NCBI GenBank assembly: GCA_026260175.1 | Contig: JAKCWW010010714.1 | Coordinates: 206 to 21,205 of the forward strand | Direction: 5' to 3' | Length of the DNA: 21,000 nucleotides | Origin: Reticulitermes lucifugus | Lineage: Eukaryota; Arthropoda; Insecta; Blattodea; Rhinotermitidae | In this document: positions 1-8,760 of the stretch, piece by piece | Layout: each line of letters opens with the position of its first letter | Position numbering within the stretch: position 1 is the first letter of the stretch | Made by a program: the position numbers and the translations under genes | The notes under the pieces: model-generated | The model's database searches: none | The model's input: only the letters and a program-made list of their open reading frames with translations | What the model was told of the DNA's origin: nothing

Positions 1-91
1 AGACAATGCATAGTGCTTAGTTATTAAGAAACTTAATACGAGCCAATAGACAACACAGTGAGAGATACAGTTAGTGGGCGCTTCAAGAGAA

Positions 92-134
92 ACCCCTGAT
101 GATGGCTAAAGCATAGCCGAAACATATGTAGGGT
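92..134 (+). ncRNA. Hammerhead ribozyme motif, copy 1 (type I order)
   Basis: The catalytic core is visible in type I order. CTGATGA is at 96-102, helix II is GGCTA (104-108) with TAGCC (114-118) around a 5-nt loop, GAAA is at 119-122, and a very short helix III CATATG is followed by the TA cleavage dinucleotide at 129-130. Helix I is ACCC (92-95) with GGGT (131-134). The predicted cut is after A130. An extra T at 103 lies between the CTGATGA box and helix II, so the fit is not perfectly canonical. The very short helix III is typical of the minimal hammerheads known in Penelope-like elements. Activity is untested. Confidence 0.7.
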
Positions 135-138
135 GACA

Positions 139-155
139 ATATATATATATATATA
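139..155. repeat. (AT)n microsatellite
   Basis: Uninterrupted AT dinucleotide run just 3' of hammerhead copy 1, followed by an A-run at 155-160. Confidence 0.9.
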
Positions 156-548
156 AAAAAAGTGCAATATTGTTGGTTTATGTATATAATATAACTTTGA
201 CAGAGTGTTTTATTTCTTGCTATATAAGTCTCATATTTTCTTTTCATTTCATTATCTTCCATTCATTAGCTAGTTGTAGATGCATTTGTACAAGTCATTT
301 ACTTTTTGTTTTTTCATGTATAGAAATTTGAATTTGTCTTTAATATATAACTTTTGAGCTTTGAATTTTGTGAATTTAGCTGCAGGGGATGTATTTGAAA
401 TCTTAACTAATACACTTGTCGGAATAAAATTTTTAATGATGCATTGCTTATTAAAGTAAAGTACATTTCAGAACCTTCCTTTTAATATTTTTGTATCTAC
501 TGAAGTAATAAGCTTGACTGGCAAGTATAATCTTTGGAGAGGTAATCC

Positions 549-757
549 TGTTGGGTTATGTAACTATATAGTGACAAAGTCAGTCAAACACAACACTTCG
601 TTGTAAGCAAAGTTATATTACTTACATAAAGTCACTGCATGTAAATAATATAATATTGCTTACAATAAAGTGTTGTTTGACTGACTTTATTAGTTATTAT
701 ATATTCATATTGTAAATATACCATTTTGTCCATAATGTATGCATACTGAACCCAACA
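549..757. mobile_element. Hairpin MITE with long inverted arms
   Basis: The outer ends are perfect 9-bp inverted repeats: TGTTGGGTT at 549-557 and AACCCAACA at 749-757. A much longer imperfect palindrome lies inside, with 575-620 pairing with 648-691. It includes AAAGTCAGTCAAACA on the left and TGTTTGACTGACTTT on the right. The unit is about 209 bp, AT-rich and without an ORF, as expected of a foldback MITE. I see no convincing target-site duplication, so the superfamily is unassigned. Confidence 0.65.
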
Positions 758-843
758 CAAAGTAAAGTAAATTAACCTGTCATTGTGTAACCTGTAAACT
801 ACGTGTGGGTTCTATTTTTGAGAAATATAAATATGTGTGCAAG

Positions 844-915
844 TACAGTAAAACTTTGATTGTCCATCAGGGGTTGGGACTGAAGCAGTGACGGATAGAA
901 TAGACAGATAGTAGA
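844..915 (+). mobile_element. Partial CAGTA-ended DNA transposon (one TIR)
   Basis: TACAGTAAAACTTTGATTG (844-862) resembles the CAGTA-(A/G)-AACC terminal inverted repeats of Tc1/mariner-pogo type elements and the complete element at 9277. The inner sequence (GGGGTTGGGACTGAAG, 870-885) continues like such an element, but no matching opposite end is found nearby. It looks like a truncated copy. Confidence 0.4.
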
Positions 916-1679
916 ATAGGTGCTTGAACAATTACAGTGTGTAATACAAATACAATTCTTTATTATATTACATATTACAGCATACGTATTTAGATATGAA
1001 CATTACAGAATAGGTCAAGATTAAAAAAAGAATGCTATCTTAATCACACAATACACACCATGTGATGCATTTTCTTCTACACCTGTGTCACACAGTGGTT
1101 CACCACCTTGATGGTTAACACTTACCAGTCCAGTGTCAAGTTAGATTCGACAGTGCTTTCCACTGTAACAGGTCCAATGTCGAGCTCAGACTGATGCAGT
1201 ACTTTACATTGTTTTTTGTTGGTTTTCCCTGAAGTTCCTGTTGTTAGTGTCTGCTTTTGAACTGTGAAAATTAGAGATTTTCTGGAAAATTAATTTGGAG
1301 CAGACTGTTCTAAGTCACAAGAATAATTTGGACTCCAAAGGGTTAATAGAAACTGATATGTAATTGAAGTTTTCTTGTTATGTGGAATGTGAAGATAACA
1401 AAATTGTTCTTGCCCTTCTTGCTAGAGCCAAGTATCCCCCCTCCCCCCCCTCTCCACTGTGTTTACCAGGTATTAACGTACTAACATTCCATATGCATAA
1501 TGTAACCAGGAAATCATTGCAAACTACAAACATACATTTTGAAAAGGAAATGAATTCAGCATGAACTGAAGTACATATTGGTGTATGTTGGGAAGTTATT
1601 TATAGCTACAAATCACTTCACACAGGAAATGTAGCAAACCTACACTCTGCTAGTAAACCAGAACTGCCATCATAGTTTG
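916..1679. other. Unassigned non-coding stretch with a C-rich tract
   Basis: No gene, splice-flanked exon or repeat family recognised. A near-pure poly(C) tract is at 1436-1450. The stretch probably lies in an upstream RTF2 intron. Confidence 0.5.
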
Positions 1680-1866
1680 CCTGGTTCCATCCACTTCTCA
1701 ACCTTACTGCTATTTCCTTAAGATTCATGTTAATCTTACCCCACTCTACTTGGTCTTCTCATATAGGTTTCTACACCAGCATTCTATGTACATTTTTGGT
1801 TTCCTTCATCCTAGCTATGTGCCTAGCCCATTTTAACCTCATAGATTTCTCTATATAACCACTTGT
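1680..1866 (-). pseudogene. RTE-like LINE, C-terminal fragment
   Basis: Translating the minus strand from about 1866 down gives MRLKWARHIARMKETKNVHR, a stop, KP, another stop, then KINMNLKEIA. This is the hallmark C-terminal stretch found after the reverse transcriptase of RTE-type non-LTR retrotransposons: an (R/K)LRWAGHVARM-like block, then MLVGKP-like, then a NIKMDLREI-like block. At least two in-frame stops show it is dead, and only this tail piece is present. It corresponds to the region just downstream of the part preserved at 11541-11845, so both may come from one family. The identification rests on recognising family motifs, not on an alignment. Confidence 0.75.
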
Positions 1867-1997
1867 AACAAATATTCAGGTTATGAATAAAGTCAGAGAT
1901 TTGTAGAAGAATCAGTTAATTTCTTGGATGCAATTAGTAATACATATTTATCAACAAAGTGTGCATTATGTGGATCAGAATCACATTTGTTACTTAG

Positions 1998-2036
1998 CTC
2001 CTTCAAGTTTCAGCCTCAGTGGCCATCATCAGGGAG
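1998..2036 (-). ncRNA. Decayed hammerhead motif, copy 2
   Basis: On the minus strand CTGATGA occupies 2032-2026, then T, a GGCC/GGCT helix II with a 5-nt loop, GAAAC (2011-2007) and TTGAA, with helix I CTCC (2036-2033) pairing with GGAG (2001-1998). The U before the cleavage position is replaced by A (position 2003), which breaks the conserved A15.1-U16.1 contact. This copy is probably inactive. Confidence 0.55.
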
Positions 2037-2589
2037 ACTTTTTGAATATTAATGAAAGGCATTTAGTACTTTAGAGTTGTTTTAAACACATTAAAAGTAT
2101 ATGGTTGTATGACTGAATATTTTCACATTTTTTTTAGCCTAAAACTTACAAGTTTGTATTACATAAGTATGTTAAAATTGTTCAGTGAGTATATTACACT
2201 AAAGCACTACTACAGTCGTGACAGTCACGATCCCACAGCACAGGCTACAAGACGTTCAATAGACAGGAACATATAGCACAACAACACGCAGAACAAAGCA
2301 GCTCAACCCAAATGTGACCTTCTAATCCAAGAACCATGATCTACGCATCATCCAGTTACTAAAGTGCGTAGTTAGTACAACAGCGATGCTATATAACAAC
2401 GTATATACAGCTACTACAAACTTTTTAACTTTTTAATGTTTTAAAAATTTTATACAGTGTTTCATATCCTACAATTTTAAACATATCCAATTTTTAAACA
2501 GTTATTATAACATAAGTAAAAGTGAACTGACTACAGATGACAGTGCCTGAACTTATGGATGTATAATAAAGTGTAGTTTGTTAGAAAGG

Positions 2590-2632
2590 CCCCCTGATGA
2601 TGGTCCGTGAAGGACTGAAACATATGCAGGGG
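2590..2632 (+). ncRNA. Decayed hammerhead motif, copy 3
   Basis: CTGATGA at 2594-2600 is followed by an extra T, helix II GGTCC (2602-2606) with GGACT (2612-2616), GAAA (2617-2620), CATATG, then CA instead of TA. Helix I is CCCC (2590-2593) with GGGG (2629-2632). A T-to-C change at 2627, the residue before the cleavage site, relative to copy 1 probably abolishes cleavage. All other core elements are kept. Confidence 0.6.
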
Positions 2633-2699
2633 TAGTTGTTAACTATAATAAATAGTGACATTGAATGTGCATTTAGTTGGTTTGCAAAACACTACTGCC

Positions 2700-3338
2700 T
2701 AGGTTTACCATATATCCATCAGGAGGAAAAAGGACATTTGCCTCTTATTAACAATAAAAAAGAGGACATATCAGTGAAAAGGAGGTTAAAAGGGCTTATA
2801 AGTAGTCAAAATCTTACTGAATAAAATTAACATTGTCATTTCAAAGAAAATGTACAAAATGTAACACAAAAATTGCAATTTTTGTACAGTATTCACACAG
2901 TGTATAATCTGTCACCAGCTGTCTAGTCATCTTCCTTTTTACGTGCCCATTCATACTTTCATTATTCTCTGTTATACTCTGCCATTCTTTGTTTACTGAT
3001 ATAATCACGCACAAGGAGAAAATGAGGAGTCATAAATATTGCTGAAGTTTTCCAAGAAATTCCATATGTTGACTGCTAAATTGGTATGTTTTTATTTTTT
3101 GACTCATGTTTATAATATAATATTATAATTATGTGATAGAAAGGCATTAGAAGTTGTCTTTTTTATTTATTTTTTATTTTTTGGCATTTTAATACCGTTA
3201 AAACATGCAAAAGTATTAAGAAATAACCAATAGTCAAAACCCTCACATCTGCAAATTTAAAAGAACCTGCTTGAATGAAAATTATTGGGCCACAAAAGAA
3301 GACATGTCTGCGGAAAAAGAGGACGTATGGTAGCCCTA
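2700..3338. mobile_element. Non-autonomous TIR element with 8-bp TSD (hAT-like)
   Basis: The left end TAGGTTTACCATATATCC (2700-2717) and the reverse complement of the right end, TAGGGCTACCATACGTCC (from 3338 inward), agree over about 18 bp with four mismatches. The flanks CTACTGCC (2692-2699) and CTATTGAC (3339-3346) agree at 6 of 8 positions and look like a mutated 8-bp target-site duplication, the size made by hAT transposases. The 639-bp interior is AT-rich, with no ORF of significance. The insertion lies in the tail of the hammerhead repeat at 2590, which gives relative ages. Confidence 0.55.
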
Positions 3339-3876
3339 CTATTGACTGTTGAGTTACAGGTAATTGTCCTCAAGTTTCAACCCATGAAAATTAAAGATAG
3401 AAAAGGGAGAAGCATGCTCTGCAGCTATCATGCCAGCAGGGGGTATGTGTACATCACATAAGGATGTGCTTGTAGGGGATGCCATTTGCAAAAGTCTGTG
3501 GAAAGAATGTTCATGTTATTAAGTTTTTACTGCAGATACAGATGCCTGTTGATATATAGTGTAAACACTATCAATGTATCATGCAAAGTAAATGAGGCAT
3601 AAATAAGTGATTGCTGTATTGTAAAGATACTCTGTACTTATCTTCTTGACCTGAATATTTATGCCACCTAATTTCCTGGTAGTGCATAACCTATCCTGTT
3701 CATTATTGCCATCACAAAGTGCTCCACAGGATTCTCTCCTGGCTGAGCTAAGTGTAGTGTAACAATACACATTTTGAGTACGTCCAGTTTTGTGCTAGTT
3801 CTGTATGTGAACTCCATGTATTTTAAGAAGAAGAAAATTAATAATTAAGGATGCATAAGTTGTACTGGTATTGCAG
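3339..3876 (+). other. Intron sequence upstream of the first visible RTF2 exon
   Basis: No exon or repeat family recognised. It ends in the acceptor TTGCAG at 3871-3876. I looked for the RTF2 N-terminal exons (expected to encode roughly 80 residues) through 1-3870 and did not find them, so they are probably left of the window. Confidence 0.5.
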
Positions 3877-4089
3877 GATATTAAAGATTTGCAACTTACT
3901 CCAAATCCAACATTTAAGCCATCTGCAGAGAAAGGCGATGCATATATTGACCGTCAGGCAGCACCATACATCTGCCCGGTGATTGGACTTGAGATGAATG
4001 GGAAGTTTCGATTTGTTTGCCTGTGGGGATGTGGCTGTGTCATGTCAGAAAGAGCTCTTAAAGAAGTGAAAACCAAATTGTGTCATAAG
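3877..4089 (+). CDS. RTF2: Replication termination factor 2, internal exon (partial gene)
   Basis: Encodes 71 residues in phase 0, from DIKDLQLTPNPTF to KLCHK, bounded by acceptor TTGCAG (3871-3876) and donor GTAAGA from 4090. The core YICPVIGLEMNGKFRF followed by a CGCV...SERALKE block is the RTF2/RTFDC1 signature, the first half of its unusual C2HC2 RING-like domain. RTF2 is a conserved nuclear protein that works at stalled or terminating replication forks, and in vertebrates it is removed from stalled forks by DDI1/2-linked proteasomal degradation; that role is family knowledge. The zinc-ligand pair CH ends the exon and the next exon starts with the following Cys. The start codon and roughly 80 N-terminal residues are missing because upstream exons are outside the window. 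Confidence in identity is high. Confidence 0.94.
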
Positions 4090-4432
4090 GTAAGAGGTTA
4101 ACCAAAATTATGAAGAAGACAGAAATAATGAAATGCAAAGAAGAATGATCATAATTTCTTACACTTTTTGGTGATTAGACAGATGGCGTTTGTGTAAAGC
4201 ATGAGGAAGTATTTTAAGGAGAAAAAAAAATGTCACTGTGTAACAATATGTGTACATGAAAGTCCTTATTACTGCCATGTATAAGCTGCACACAAAAGGA
4301 CAAGAAATAATTGTGAGGGTTTGGGACATCTATGCTTCTGGTATACCGAGACAATGTGACATGCTCAAAATGGTTTGCTTATTTACTGTCTGAAATGGAA
4401 ATGTTTCTTTTCACAGTGTGACTGGTGGTTAA

Positions 4433-4470
4433 ATACATACATACATAAATACATACATACATATGTACAT
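4433..4470. repeat. (ATAC)n microsatellite
   Basis: Imperfect tetranucleotide run of ATAC/ATAA units. It accounts for the YVHMYVCIYVCMY-like pattern of an apparent minus-strand reading frame, which is not a gene. Confidence 0.85.
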
Positions 4471-5249
4471 AATTCAGAAGTACCGGACATTCAGCATTAT
4501 TGGACCACACACTCCCTCTATTAGTCTGTTCATTCGAGGGTGTACAGTATAGAAAAACATATACTATGAGTAAATATAATGTTGAACTGGACAGCTGAGA
4601 TATTTCTCTTTGCCATCCCATCCAGAAAGCTCAGAGTCTAGAGCTGTCCCTAGAGTGGGGCAAGTAGGGTGACCATGCATTGCCCCATATTTTGGGTCAC
4701 TTTGCATTCACATCACAAAATATGTGTTGCTTCTTATGCACCATCCTAACTTTGAGGTTAGTAGAATTATGTATTGGTTCTTGAATTTCACTTCCTAAGC
4801 CAGCTTATGCTCAGTTTAAATCCCTGCTAATCTTTGATGTGTGTTTTCATCATTAGTCATTGTTACTACATCTTTGAAAAGGTACTTTCGTCACTTGACG
4901 TAGTAATTATAGGGCATAATGTTGATTCGTTCATTTTTTTAGTATTGATTTTTAATATTTATCAAAGTGTTTTTAAAGGATCAGTAATTAAAAGTGGTGT
5001 GAAAACAAGATATGAGTAATTAAAAAATTAGGTTGTGTGACAATATTGATATGGCAGTTTTATGCAGATCTCAATTATGATTCATGTCCAATAGGATTGT
5101 GAATTGGTGAAACTTAGATTTTTACTATAACATACACAATATACCACTGTGCCCCTGAGCATGGCAGTTGTCACAGGAGCTTTATGGTATAGAAGGCCTG
5201 CATTCTCTAGGAATGTAGAGATTGTTTTTCCCCTGCTGTTGTTTCGTTT

Positions 5250-5800
5250 AAGATGGTCAAAGTGTTGACCTCCTGCTGCTAAGCAGGCCTCATACCTTCT
5301 GACATTATTTCTTGACACACACCAGAACTCTTTGTCTTGAAATGTTAGCAGTTTATCTTCAAATATGCCAATTGTTCATAGTAAACTCTCATGTCCCCCA
5401 CGAACAACAATTGCATGGATGTAAAAAGGCCTAGGAGGCCACAATCTGTAAGTTATCACTGGTTTTCCAAGTACCTCTTACAGAGTAGTCTTTGAGAAGT
5501 TCATTATGTAGGCTGTGGCATTGTCCTGCATGAAGTAACCATTCTTTTTCTGTTAATTCTCTAAAGAACCATGACAGAACTAACCAAATTTAATGGTAGG
5601 AATTTATTGTTCCTTCAAAAAACGGGCCAAATGATTTTGTCCACACTCAGTGCACACCAGACTGAATTTAGGGTCATGCAAAGGAACATCATGAACTGCA
5701 TGGGGATTTTCCAAACACCAGTGTCTCTTATTCTGACTGTTTATATTCCCACTTAATGTAAACCTTGTTTTACCCAAAAGAAAATCACGCATTCCAGATC
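5250..5800 (-). pseudogene. Mariner-type (IS630-Tc1-mariner) transposase relic
   Basis: Reading the minus strand gives, in order, TLSGNINSQNKRHW...NPHAVHDVPLHD (about 5761-5671), QDNATAY (5528-5508), RLWPPRP (near 5440) and NVRRYEACLAAGGQHFDHL (5306-5250). These are ordered landmarks of a mariner-family DDE transposase catalytic domain and C-terminus. The second catalytic Asp (codon at 5525-5523) survives. The first, expected just before the xFxLSG block, reads GKT, and the third, expected after RLWPPR, is also lost. There are in-frame stops and a frame change between blocks, so it is dead. It lies antisense inside an RTF2 intron. N-terminal DNA-binding sequence may continue toward 6400, but I cannot support it. 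Confidence 0.8.
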
Positions 5801-6692
5801 AAAAGAACCGTTGGTTACCAACTCGTGATAGCATCTACAGTCCTGCTGCCTTGCTTCCAATTCTAGAGGAAATAGTGTAGTTGTTGTGTGCCTGCAATTT
5901 TATATGGACATAGTTTTAAAAAGTTTTGTAGCTGTTGGCTGTTATAAGTGGCTTTTTGAAGTGGGGCATCAATCCTCAGTTCACCGGCTGATGTTTTGTC
6001 ATCCCTCTTGTAACAGCCAACTGACACTTAGTTTTTATGGGGGTTGTTTTCATTTGAGCATTCAGTTTCCCTTCAGTTGAAACATAACATTTTTGTATGT
6101 CCTTTTTTGCTCATCACTAAACCTGTTCAAACTTTTTCCAGTATTCTGTACATTGTTCTTTTACACAGCATTATTGGCACAAGATGTTTTTTACAAAACT
6201 TTTGGTGATATTTTCCCCCTGTGACTCATACTTCTCAAAAGTATTGCAAATGCACACTTTTTTTTTAACGGAATACTTTTCTCATACACACTTGCCCACC
6301 TGCTGTCAGTGACTCATAACACATGCTTAAGCAATCATCTCATGTTCCAACATTGACAAGGCAGAACACCATGTGGTCTGGCTTCATTAAACAAGCCAGT
6401 ATCATATCTGCCTGTGCTTGGAGAGGAGATTAGTGGTACTCTGTGTACATAAGAATGAACACTATTGTAAGTGTGCAGCTACGCATACTGAACATATGCA
6501 TACAGATTTCTGCCATTGAATTTTGTTTCTTGTCACCTGCATGAAGTGTTAAAGGCCTGCTTAGTCTGATTTGACCCAGGACCCACATCTGAAGCCATCT
6601 GGGTTTCAGCCCAGTGGGTACCAGGAGCTGTTTCCCAGTGTTTGGAGTGTAACACTGAGCAGTCCACCCATCTATGTTTATAATGCATAGGT

Positions 6693-6723
6693 CTTTACTT
6701 CCACCTCCTCGGTGCATCTTCAG
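6693..6723 (-). repeat. Hammerhead-like hairpin, degenerate
   Basis: On the minus strand CTGAAGA (6723-6717) is followed by a CACC/GGTG stem with a GAGGA loop and then GAAGT, where a hammerhead would have GAAAC. This recalls the CTGAAGA variants of Penelope-like hammerhead repeats, but helix I and the cleavage site are not evident. Confidence 0.25.
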
Positions 6724-6932
6724 GCCTTAAGGGCAGGGCATCTTTGTATTTTAATTTTATGTGCTACAGTATACAGAAATAAAAAGAAGCTATTAATTAT
6801 AGATTTTGGACTTGTATTAAGAGTTTCGTTACTTGATTTTGTTTCTAAATAAATGTTTTGAGATGTTACATGCAGGCAGTTCTATTCACTATCATTCTGT
6901 ATAATATTTTTCCCTTTTCCATTCTAATACAG

Positions 6933-7284
6933 TGCCAACAGCCATTCTCAGAAGAAGATGTAGTGGTTCTTAATGGGGGCCCTGAAGACTTGGATCTGAT
7001 TAGGACAAAGCTAGAGGCTCGCCAAGCCCGCTACAGAGCTGAAAAGAAAGCTCGTAATGATGCAAAACGCAAAGGGAAAGCTGATGCAGCAGCCACGTCA
7101 ACACAAACATCAAATGACAGTCATGACGATGCAAAGAATCTGTCAGAGATGTCAAGTGAAATCCATGATCATAAAGTGGAAACCAAAGCATCTGCTGCTG
7201 GGGAGGATGAACGACAAAAATCAAAATTACAAAATGGGAAGTCAGATGCAAAGTTGATGCTGAAGCTTGGCAGTAAACTGAATG
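6933..7284 (+). CDS. RTF2: Replication termination factor 2, internal exon
   Basis: Encodes CQQPFSEEDVVVLNGGPEDL and then a long charged region ending at LGSKLNG. The first Cys completes the RING-like zinc site begun by the LCHK end of the previous exon, and (E/D)DVVVLNG is the conserved RTF2 block right after it. The rest is a basic, helical stretch (KLEARQARYRAEKKARNDA) and a low-complexity Ser/Lys/Asp linker, as in vertebrate RTF2, where this part is poorly conserved. Acceptor AG is at 6931-6932 and donor GTATGT starts at 7285, with the exon ending in phase 1 (117 codons plus one base). An open frame continues upstream to 6858 into the intron, but the splice acceptor and family alignment place the true start at 6933. 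Confidence 0.94.
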
Positions 7285-8089
7285 GTATGTTGATGGAATA
7301 TAACTAAGTGGGTTGAATGTCCAGTAGATACAGTAGAGGATTCTTGTGTTAGGACTGTGTTTCAAGTAGTTTCCATAATTCTGTGGAACCCTTAGGTTTC
7401 ATTATACCAGTGGCAAATGCTTAGCAGACTTGTTCTTTCTGGGTTGTCCTGCAGCCCTACAGTGCCTATTATAATCACTGTACACATGAAAAGACTTGGG
7501 AACTGCTGAACAGATTTACATGAAATTTGATACTGGGGAGTTGTAATAAAATTTGTTGACACATTTCCAGTTTTGGTAAAAATTCAGAAAAGTAGCCGCC
7601 ACTTAGATGAAAACTTATGTTAATTTCTGACCATGTTTCAGGCATAACTCTTTAATATTTATCAGAGTGGAAAATGTGTCTGACGAAAGCTAGAGAAAAT
7701 TGAAATTAGCAGTACACTGTTTCCGTAAGTTGTTGTTTTGGAGACACACAAGAACATTATGCTATGTGTAAATTTCCTAACCTGTATTTTCATGATCAGC
7801 AGTGGTTACCAAAGTCCCGTATTCTTGACAGTTTATGAATGAAGCATCCTTCCATCTGACTGAGTTTAGCGTGCACTGAAATCGTGTTTGTTTTATTCTG
7901 TATTCTTTTCTTATAAGTAATTGGAACAAATGGATGATAGTGCCATTTGTAGTTCCTTCTGCTGAATGCATTTGTGAAGTGTTTGCTATATACTTTTACA
8001 GCGTTGCTGATGCTTAGAACTTTAACTGAATACACAAACAGTTTCACATTTTGAATGAACAGTTCAGTGCATTATTTCTTTCATTGCAG
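7285..8089 (+). other. RTF2: RTF2 intron (805 bp)
   Basis: GTATGT to TTTCATTGCAG, phase 1. The stretch near 7495-7560 (AACTGCTGAACAGATTTACA) looks like a dispersed repeat often seen in insect genomes, but I cannot assign it to a family. Confidence 0.8.
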
Positions 8090-8289
8090 GTGACAGAGAT
8101 AATGTACCAGCCAAGAGACCAGCAGGGAGTGACATTGAAGATCCAGTGTTTAAGAAGACAAAAGGATCTTACAGTATTGCAAATGATCCAAAAGCTTCTG
8201 ATGTGTTTAAATCCTTATTCACATCACATCAGAAAGCCCAGCAACAGAATAAAGCACACTGGATTACATATAATCCCTTCTATAATTAA
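8090..8289 (+). CDS. RTF2: Replication termination factor 2, last coding exon
   Basis: Completes the split Gly codon and encodes 65 further residues, then TAA at 8287-8289. The C-terminal motif SDVFKSLFTSH followed by AHWITYNPFYN is the conserved RTF2 tail (xxYKSLFT and AHWVT in vertebrates). The upstream part has a KRP...KKTK basic patch likely to act as a nuclear localisation signal (inference). The three visible exons encode about 254 residues, all of the protein after the N-terminal domain, with no stop or frameshift, so the gene looks functional. Confidence 0.94.
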
Positions 8290-8317
8290 TATGTTCATAT
8301 ATGTATTTTTATGTTGC

Positions 8318-8323
8318 AATAAA
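8318..8323 (+). terminator. RTF2: RTF2 polyadenylation signal
   Basis: Canonical AATAAA 29 bases after the RTF2 stop codon, followed by a GT-containing stretch (ATGTGGGC). It implies a very short 3' UTR. Confidence 0.7.
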
Positions 8324-8579
8324 TGTGGGCTACAACATTCATGTTTATCATTTCTGACAAGGCAGTAACAGGATACTGTGGAACTGAGGATGTTACAGTG
8401 AAAGCCAATTGCCTTACACTAGCTAATTTCTATGTACAGCACTTGAAAAACAAATTTTTTAGATTGCCATTGCATCCACTTACTATTCAAGTTGTCCTTC
8501 TCCATGACATTTCCATATTAAAATTTTTGTTTTTCTTGAGTAATTTTTCTCATAATGTGTTTCCTATGGTAACATTTTG

Positions 8580-8760
8580 TGGGGGGCATGAGTGATCAAG
8601 TAGTAGACATGGTTTGATTCCTGGTACAGGCAACAGCTGTCCCCAGTGTTCAAACTGGCTCAGGGACCCAACGATCCTCCCGTCTTTCTTTGGGCATAAA
8701 GCAGCTGGGGCATGAAGCCAACTGCTCACCATCATCTACAGCATGTCCAGCTAGTGCAGA
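8580..8760 (+). mobile_element. tRNA-derived SINE, copy A
   Basis: Contains a B-box-like GGTTTGATTCC at 8611-8621 and a body block at 8695-8719 (CATAAAGCAGCTGGGGCATG...) that matches the minus-strand block at 11057-11034 at 21 of 24 positions. The A box is degraded. The two loci share the same order of parts: tRNA-like head, then a GGGACCCAAC/GGGCCCACCC block, then the shared block. That supports one SINE family. The 3' limit is uncertain. Confidence 0.55.

Larger units (their letters stand above)
60..190 (+). mobile_element. Penelope-like element terminal fragment carrying a hammerhead
   Basis: This stretch surrounds the hammerhead at 92-134. It begins with a GC-richer block (TTAGTGGGCGCTTCAAG, 71-87) that resembles the block near 16692-16708 inside the inverted composite. 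It ends in an AT-rich tail with an AGTGCAATATTGTTGGTTTA motif like the tails after the other hammerheads (TGTGCATTTGTTGGATTAAA near 16969). No ORF is present. Hammerhead motifs in terminal repeats are known for Penelope-like retroelements, so that assignment comes from family knowledge. The boundaries are approximate. Confidence 0.5.
1930..2699. mobile_element. Penelope-like composite with two diverging hammerhead arms
   Basis: A minus-strand hammerhead-like motif at 1998-2036 and a plus-strand one at 2590-2632 point away from each other, each followed outward by an AT-rich tail with related motifs (minus: ATGCACACTTTGTTGATAAA; plus: TGTGCATTTAGTTGGTTTGC). The layout matches the better-preserved unit at 16417-17037. 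The middle (about 2200-2400) is less AT-rich and has no ORF. The inner arms no longer pair clearly, so the unit is older or was assembled differently. Outer boundaries are approximate, and its right tail is interrupted at 2700 by another element. Confidence 0.45.
4090..6932 (+). other. RTF2: RTF2 intron (2.8 kb)
   Basis: Runs from GTAAGAGG at 4090 to the pyrimidine-rich acceptor TTCTAATACAG ending at 6932, phase 0 on both sides. It holds a (ATAC)n microsatellite at 4433-4470, a mariner-type transposase relic on the minus strand at 5250-5800, and a weak hammerhead-like hairpin at 6693-6723. I assign nothing else at 4090-5249 or 5801-6690. Confidence 0.85.

Noticed and set aside
4664..4700. TAGGGTGACCATGC as a second copy of the 2700-3338 element end
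   Set aside because: Only one end is seen, no partner TIR or duplication nearby, so it is kept as a remark.
5801..6420. Possible N-terminal half of the intronic mariner relic
   Set aside because: A minus-strand translation hints at a helix-turn-helix region but shows no block that I can match with confidence.
6430..6717. 95-residue minus-strand open frame (HRGGGSKDLC...)
   Set aside because: No family recognised. It overlaps a repeat-like region with a hammerhead-type hairpin and has no splice or start context.
6858..6932. Upstream ATG-type start extending the RTF2 exon frame
   Set aside because: This part is the intron end: it carries the pyrimidine tract and AG acceptor, and RTF2 similarity begins exactly at 6933.
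7000..7365. 121-residue minus-strand open frame over the RTF2 exon
   Set aside because: It is the antisense shadow of the real RTF2 coding exon, and the plus strand shows conserved motifs and splice sites.
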